The notes under the pieces were generated by a model that saw nothing but the letters and a program-made list of their open reading frames with translations, did no database searches and was not told where the DNA came from. From Amycolatopsis thailandensis (GTDB lineage: Bacteria > Actinomycetota > Actinomycetes > Mycobacteriales > Pseudonocardiaceae): a DNA stretch of 64,000 nt. Positions 61,127-64,000 of this stretch are shown here, in pieces (positions within the stretch are counted from its first letter, which is position 1; each line of letters starts with the position of its first letter). A program made the position numbers and the translations under genes. The stretch lies in assembly GCF_002234405.1 (NCBI RefSeq), contig NZ_NMQT01000075.1, positions 1-64,000 of the forward strand, read 5' to 3'.

Positions 61127-61873
61127 TCACGAGGTGCCCGAAGCCCGCCGAGCCAGCATGATCTCTGCGCGTTCCCCGATCAGCTTCATCCGCGCGAGGC
61201 GCTCGCCGTCGTCGTTGTGCGCGGCGGACTTCGTCACCTGACCCGGCCACTTCCGGTAGTACATCCCGCAGGTCGCCAGGAAATAGCCGTCGGCGCACGC
61301 GTTCGCGGCGAGCACCAGCCCGGTGTCCTCCGACGCGGGCAGCGCCATCCAGCCGCCCAATTCCAGCAGCAGCCCGCGGCGGATGCACAGTGTCCCGGCC
61401 ACCACCGAGGACAGGTAGCCGTTTTCCCGCCAGTAGCGGAGAATCGCGCCCCGTTCGATCGGCCCTTCCGCCGGATCGCTGTCGAAGCCGACCTTCGTTC
61501 CGTCCGGCAAGAGGTCGAGCACACTGGAAGAGGTCCAGCCGATCACGGGATCCTCGAGCGCGGCGATGTCTCGGCCGAGGACACCCGGCGCCAGCAGATC
61601 GTCCGCGTCGAGCGCCTTGATCAGGCTCCCGGAAGACCGGGCGAGCGCCAGCATCCGCGCCACCCCCGGCCCGCCCGGCCGCCCCGTCCCCGGCCGGATC
61701 CGCTCGTCGCGGGGGAGCGCGGCGTCGAGCAGGCCGGTCTCGCCGTCCTCCTGCACCAGCCATTCCCACGTCCAGCCTGCCGGGAGTTCCTGGGCGGCCA
61801 GTGAGGCGTGGGCCTCGGCCAGGAACGGCATGCTCGGCCGGTGTACCGGCGTGATCACACTGATGACGGGCAC
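61127..61873 (-). CDS. Family 2 glycosyltransferase
   Basis: The protein has 248 residues with a GT-A fold. ISVITPVHRPSMPFL is the beginning, IKALDADDLLAPG holds the metal-binding DxD (Asp89-Asp91), and ASEDTGLVLAANACADGYFL the catalytic-base region. No membrane anchor is seen. Acceptor and sugar donor are unknown. It follows the methyltransferase gene by four bases on the same strand. Confidence 0.87.
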   Translation of the reverse strand: MPVISVITPVHRPSMPFLAEAHASLAAQELPAGWTWEWLVQEDGETGLLDAALPRDERIRPGTGRPGGPGVARMLALARSSGSLIKALDADDLLAPGVLGRDIAALEDPVIGWTSSSVLDLLPDGTKVGFDSDPAEGPIERGAILRYWRENGYLSSVVAGTLCIRRGLLLELGGWMALPASEDTGLVLAANACADGYFLATCGMYYRKWPGQVTKSAAHNDDGERLARMKLIGERAEIMLARRASGTS

Positions 61874-61877
61874 GGGA

Positions 61878-62507
61878 TCAGCCCGGGCGACGGGAGGTGA
61901 TCAGCAGATGCTCCTCCGGCGGCGTGCCGGGCTCGTCCGCGGTGAAGATCTCCGAGTGCGTCCCGGTGACCTCCAGCCCGGCCGCTTCGACGCGGCGGAC
62001 GAGGTCGTCCGGGGCGAAACTGGTCGCGTGGATGGTGCGCCCGAAGAACTCCACCGGTACGTCCTCGGCGTCCAACGGCACGGTCACCAGCGAGAAGAAG
62101 CCGCCCGGCACCAGCCACCGCGCGATGTCGCCGAGCACCTTTTCGGTGTCCGCGCGCGGCATCTGCAGGAACGGGAAGAAGGCGCAGACGGCCTCCCACG
62201 ACTCCGGCGGAGAGGTCCATCGCCGCACGTCGACGTGGATGAACTCGGCCGCGGGGACCCTCGCACGGGCGAGGTCGACCATCACCGACGAGACGTCGAG
62301 CCCGGTGACCCGGTGGCCAGCGGCGGAAAGGTCCTCGGCGACCGGATGCCCGGTGCCGCTGCCGATGTCGAGCACCCGCGACGACGGCGGCAGCACGTCG
62401 ATCAGCTGCCGTACCGCCTTGCCGACCACCGGCGGGCGGCCGAACGCGTCCTCGTAGGCGGAACCGATGGTGTCGAACAGCTCTTCGGCGGTGGCCGGAC
62501 GGTCCAT
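61878..62507 (-). CDS. Class I SAM-dependent methyltransferase
   Basis: The protein has 209 residues from ATG 62507, which has GGGGAG seven bases upstream; ATG 62546 is possible. VLDIGSGTGHPVAEDL is motif I, GLDVSSVMVDLARAR motif II and WLVPGGFFSLVTVP a later Rossmann strand. It is co-transcribed with the glycosyltransferase gene. The substrate is unknown. Confidence 0.87.
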   Translation of the reverse strand: MDRPATAEELFDTIGSAYEDAFGRPPVVGKAVRQLIDVLPPSSRVLDIGSGTGHPVAEDLSAAGHRVTGLDVSSVMVDLARARVPAAEFIHVDVRRWTSPPESWEAVCAFFPFLQMPRADTEKVLGDIARWLVPGGFFSLVTVPLDAEDVPVEFFGRTIHATSFAPDDLVRRVEAAGLEVTGTHSEIFTADEPGTPPEEHLLITSRRPG

Positions 62508-62652
62508 GGCGCAGCTCCCCAGCGTCGAGTGGATCTCTTCACGCATCGTAGCCAAGTCGCTCTCGACAGGAACGCCCCGAGAGCCGGAACGGCGGATTCC
62601 GCCGGACATCTAGACTGTGCCCCGGTTCATGGACGATTCCGGGGGTTTCACG

Positions 62653-62997
62653 ATGAGTGTGGCGAGTGCCGAGTTCCACCGGATGCTGAAAGCGCTCGCC
62701 GACGTCGAACGCTCCGACGCGAAGGAGTGGGAGTCGTACAGCGTTCGCGGGAAGCGGTTCGGCTATTACTGGCCGAAGACCCAGACCGTCGGCCTGAAGC
62801 AGACACTGTCCGAACAGGAGGCTCTGGTGTCGGAGCGTCCGGACGTGTTCGAGGTGCAATTCACCGCCGGGGGATTCGGCTGGGTGGTCGTACACCTGGA
62901 CGGCGTCGAGGCGGACGAGCTGACCGAATTGGTCTACGAGGCGTGGCGACTTTCGGCGCCGGAGGAACTGGTCGAGCAGGTCCCGCCGCCCTGTTGA
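62653..62997 (+). CDS. YjbR/MmcQ family protein
   Basis: The protein has 114 residues from ATG 62653, with GGGGG a few bases upstream. KRFGYYWPKTQTVGLKQTLS, RPDVFEVQFTAGGFGWVVVH and ADELTELVYEAWRL are typical of the YjbR fold, a CyaY-like small protein with suggested DNA-binding ability. It is the last protein gene of the window; 62998-64000 contains none. Confidence 0.82.
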   Translation: MSVASAEFHRMLKALADVERSDAKEWESYSVRGKRFGYYWPKTQTVGLKQTLSEQEALVSERPDVFEVQFTAGGFGWVVVHLDGVEADELTELVYEAWRLSAPEELVEQVPPPC

Positions 62998-63018
62998 GCG
63001 TTACCGCTTCGATCAGTT

Positions 63019-63066
63019 GACGTGCGTCACTGTTTTGGCGCGGAACATTTTCCGCGGTGATGCGTT
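63019..63066 (+). promoter_or_regulatory. ECF-type promoter 1 with upstream box
   Basis: GGAAC (63042-63046), 16 bases, then CGTT (63063-63066), the pattern used by SigE/SigM-like ECF sigma factors in actinobacteria. GAC-N4-GTCAC (63019-63030) stands 11 bases upstream and recurs before copies 2 and 3. Confidence 0.65.
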
Positions 63067-63071
63067 GTAGA

Positions 63072-63245
63072 GGGTGTCGGTACGGATGGTGCCCCCGGGC
63101 CTCAACCTTCGCCTTCATGGAATACCGGTCCGGCCGGAGCCATGTAGTGCCTTTCGCCGAGAGGCGGCCCACCGTATCGACCTCGGCTCCCGCTTCCGCT
63201 CGCAGGTAACCCCCAGGCCTTCGCTGAGCGGGAGCGGGTCTTTTT
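63072..63245 (+). ncRNA. Tandem small RNA, copy 1
   Basis: The predicted transcript is about 170 nt. Its ends are enclosed by GTCGGTACGG (63076-63085) pairing with CCGTATCGAC (63172-63181). Inside is a CATGG/CCATG stem (63116-63120 with 63140-63144) capped by CCGG/CCGG, and GCCTTTC/GAGAGGC. The 3' end is an intrinsic terminator: 13-bp stem 63189-63201 with 63226-63238, then TCTTTTT. The terminator loop carries a C-rich stretch (GGTAACCCCCAG). Copy 3 differs by compensatory changes, so the structure is selected. Confidence 0.75.
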
Positions 63246-63255
63246 GTTCGTGCTT

Positions 63256-63314
63256 GACGCATGTCACTGTTTCGTAAGCTCTTCACCGGGAACAATTACG
63301 GGTACCGACGCGTT
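63256..63314 (+). promoter_or_regulatory. ECF-type promoter 2 with upstream box
   Basis: GGAAC (63289-63293), 17 bases, CGTT (63311-63314). The GAC-N4-GTCAC box is at 63256-63267, 21 bases upstream of GGAAC, one helical turn further than in copy 1. Confidence 0.6.
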
Positions 63315-63319
63315 ATGAA

Positions 63320-63387
63320 AAGTGTTGGCTCCCGTCCCCGCTCGCAGGTAACCCCCAGACCTTCGCAGAGCGGGGACGGGTCTTTTT
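63320..63387 (+). ncRNA. Tandem small RNA, copy 2 (short)
   Basis: The predicted transcript is only about 68 nt. It has no counterpart of the 5' structured part and consists mostly of the terminator: perfect 13-bp stem 63331-63343 with 63368-63380, then TCTTTTT. The stem differs from copy 1 on both sides (CCCGTCCCC with GGGGACGGG) while pairing is kept. The loop GCAGGTAACCCCCAGACC is almost unchanged, which points to the loop as the functional part. Confidence 0.65.
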
Positions 63388-63403
63388 GGCCCATTCGTGT
63401 GTA

Positions 63404-63462
63404 GACGCGGGTCACAGCGATTCAGGCTTGGTGCCGGGGAACATTTCCCGCGATGGTGCGTT
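63404..63462 (+). promoter_or_regulatory. ECF-type promoter 3 with upstream box
   Basis: GGAAC (63438-63442), 16 bases, CGTT (63459-63462). The GAC-N4-GTCAC box is at 63404-63415, 22 bases upstream. Confidence 0.62.
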
Positions 63463-63467
63463 GTAGA

Positions 63468-63645
63468 GAGTGTCGGTACGGATGGTGCCCCCGGGCCTCA
63501 ACCCTCGCCTTCACGGAATACCGGTTTGGCCGGAGCCGTGTTGAGCCTTTCGCCGAGAGGCGGCCCCCGTACCGGCCTTAAACTCCCGCTTCCTGCTCGC
63601 AGGAACCCCCAGCCTTCGCTGAGCGGAAGCGGGACCTTTTCTTTT
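63468..63645 (+). ncRNA. Tandem small RNA, copy 3
   Basis: The predicted transcript is about 178 nt, homologous to copy 1 over its whole length. The outer stem 63472-63481 pairs with 63567-63576 (CCGTACCGGC). The inner stem is CACGG/CCGTG (63512-63516 with 63536-63540), a two-sided change from CATGG/CCATG. The terminator is CCCGCTTCC-t-GCTC (63585-63598) with GAGCGGAAGCGGG (63621-63633), then CCTTTTCTTTT. The loop again has AACCCCCAG. No protein gene follows, so a leader or riboswitch role is unlikely unless the target lies beyond the window. Confidence 0.73.
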
Positions 63646-63785
63646 GGTGGGCACGCTTGGCGGCGGAAGGTTCGCCCTCGTTGGGCGAGCGGGCTCGGCA
63701 TGGTGGCGAGTGGCGATTTGTGTTCTGTTGCGGGGTAAGGCAAAGGTGGCGTGTTGCCTCGCTTGCCCACACGGCCGGCCTCGGT

Positions 63786-63838
63786 GTCGCGAAAGCCACT
63801 TTCGGTACATCAGACGTCCCGAAAGTGGCTTTCGCGAC
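63786..63838. repeat. Perfect 20-bp inverted repeat (GTCGCGA class)
   Basis: Arms 63786-63805 and 63819-63838 are perfect complements with a 13-base loop. Each arm contains GAAAG-CCA-CTTTC or GAAAG-TGG-CTTTC. Confidence 0.75.
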
Positions 63839-63881
63839 GCTTCCGAGCCTCCGCCACTCCGGAGACTGCCTGCCCTGGGGT

Positions 63882-63924
63882 GAAGGGGACTTTCCGCTCG
63901 TGTGATGAGGGGAAAGTCCCCTTC
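63882..63924. repeat. Inverted repeat (GAAGGGGACTTTCC class)
   Basis: Arms 63882-63895 and 63911-63924 pair over 14 bp; it is the counterpart of 21331-21387. Confidence 0.7.
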
Positions 63925-63953
63925 GCCCTGCCAGTCGCCGCCGCCGAGCACCG

Positions 63954-64000
63954 GTCCGTGAAGGCCTCCTTGAAGGACCCTGGGTCCCTCAAGGAGGCCT
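63954..64000. repeat. Palindrome (GTCCGTGAAGG class), cut by the window end
   Basis: The left arm starts GTCCGTGAAGGCCTCC at 63954 and the right arm is visible up to AAGGAGGCCT at 64000. It is the counterpart of the perfect palindrome at 21256-21310. Confidence 0.7.

Larger units (their letters stand above)
63700..64000 (+). repeat. MITE-like composite element, cut by the window end
   Basis: The left end (63701-63751) carries TGGTGGCGAGTGGCGATT and GGGGTAAGGCAAAGGTGGCG. It is followed by palindromes of the GTCGCGA class (63786), the GAAGGGGACTTTCC class (63882) and the GTCCGTGAAGG class (63954). The same parts in the same order occur on the minus strand of 21194-21559, including alignable spacers such as GCCTCCG. 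Confidence 0.7.

Noticed and set aside
63086..63277. Small reading frame inside sRNA copy 1 (starts MVPPGLN), with a 20-codon relative in copy 3
   Set aside because: Differences between the copies include Leu to Pro, Arg to Trp and a premature stop in copy 3, while base pairing is preserved. RNA structure explains the conservation better than coding.
62998..64000. tRNA genes or a riboswitch as an explanation for the structured region
   Set aside because: No cloverleaf or CCA end is visible, terminators precede any gene, and no plus-strand gene follows within the window.

Overview
The window looks like chromosomal DNA of a high-GC actinomycete, most probably a Pseudonocardiaceae member close to Amycolatopsis. 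This is inferred from the very high GC content, frequent GTG starts, many TetR, GntR, MerR and GNAT genes, Ser/Pro-tailed secreted proteins, a DevR/DevS-type dormancy system, and long intergenic palindromes. No rRNA, tRNA, CRISPR array, phage or transposase gene was found. About 58 protein genes are supported; most other long reading frames are antisense shadows.

Layout. 1-4.9 kb: LysE exporter, acetyltransferases, prolyl aminopeptidase-like hydrolase, MerR regulator and epoxide hydrolase. 4.9-5.6 kb: a gene-free block of palindromes. 5.6-9.0 kb: a tight glyoxylate-to-glycerate operon (hyi-glxR-gcl). 9-15.4 kb: flavin-type oxidase, secreted lytic transglycosylase, wHTH regulator with a clear operator, and a secreted acylase/hydrolase pair boxed by 35-bp direct repeats. 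15.5-19.9 kb: a nitrilase-family amidase, GntR regulator and exported agmatine-deiminase-like protein, then TetR/YtfJ and a second TetR. 19.9-26.8 kb: stand-alone LigD polymerase domain, a 760-bp palindrome block, UvrA-like ABC protein, a frameshifted hydrolase gene, Lrp regulator and MFS exporter. 26.9-29.2 kb: spermidine operon (PLP decarboxylase-speD-speE).

29.3-44.5 kb is the most coherent island: GAF-ANTAR and ANTAR proteins, PspAB-like protein, tandem universal stress protein, a NarL regulator with PAS kinase, a 1528-residue kinase with seven exact 92-residue HAMP units, a REC-only protein, DevR, DevS with the haem-ligand His retained, two Acg-type nitroreductases and a DUF1876 protein. 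Several promoters carry DosR-box-like palindromes. Together these look like an enlarged DosR-type hypoxia/dormancy regulon.

44.6-62.9 kb: a beta-propeller-like secreted protein, Tat-exported hydrolase, GlxA-type regulator, Q/P-rich membrane protein, SRPBCC-acyl-CoA synthetase fusion, KAP-family NTPase with an unrecognised N-terminal domain, MFS, folE, a SufR-like regulator, AhpD-like protein, SDR/TetR pair with a perfect operator, a P450 BM3-like haem domain lacking its reductase beside a TetR gene, methyltransferase and glycosyltransferase, and a YjbR-family protein.

63.0-63.65 kb holds what I consider the best candidate for an undescribed system: three tandem small RNA genes. Each has a GGAAC-N16/17-CGTT promoter of ECF-sigma type, an upstream GAC-N4-GTCAC box, and an intrinsic terminator. 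Copies differ by compensatory base changes, which is direct evidence for selected RNA structure. The window ends inside a composite repeat that also occurs, inverted, at 21.2-21.56 kb; related ends bound the palindromes at 5.1-5.4 kb, so this looks like a MITE-like dispersed element.
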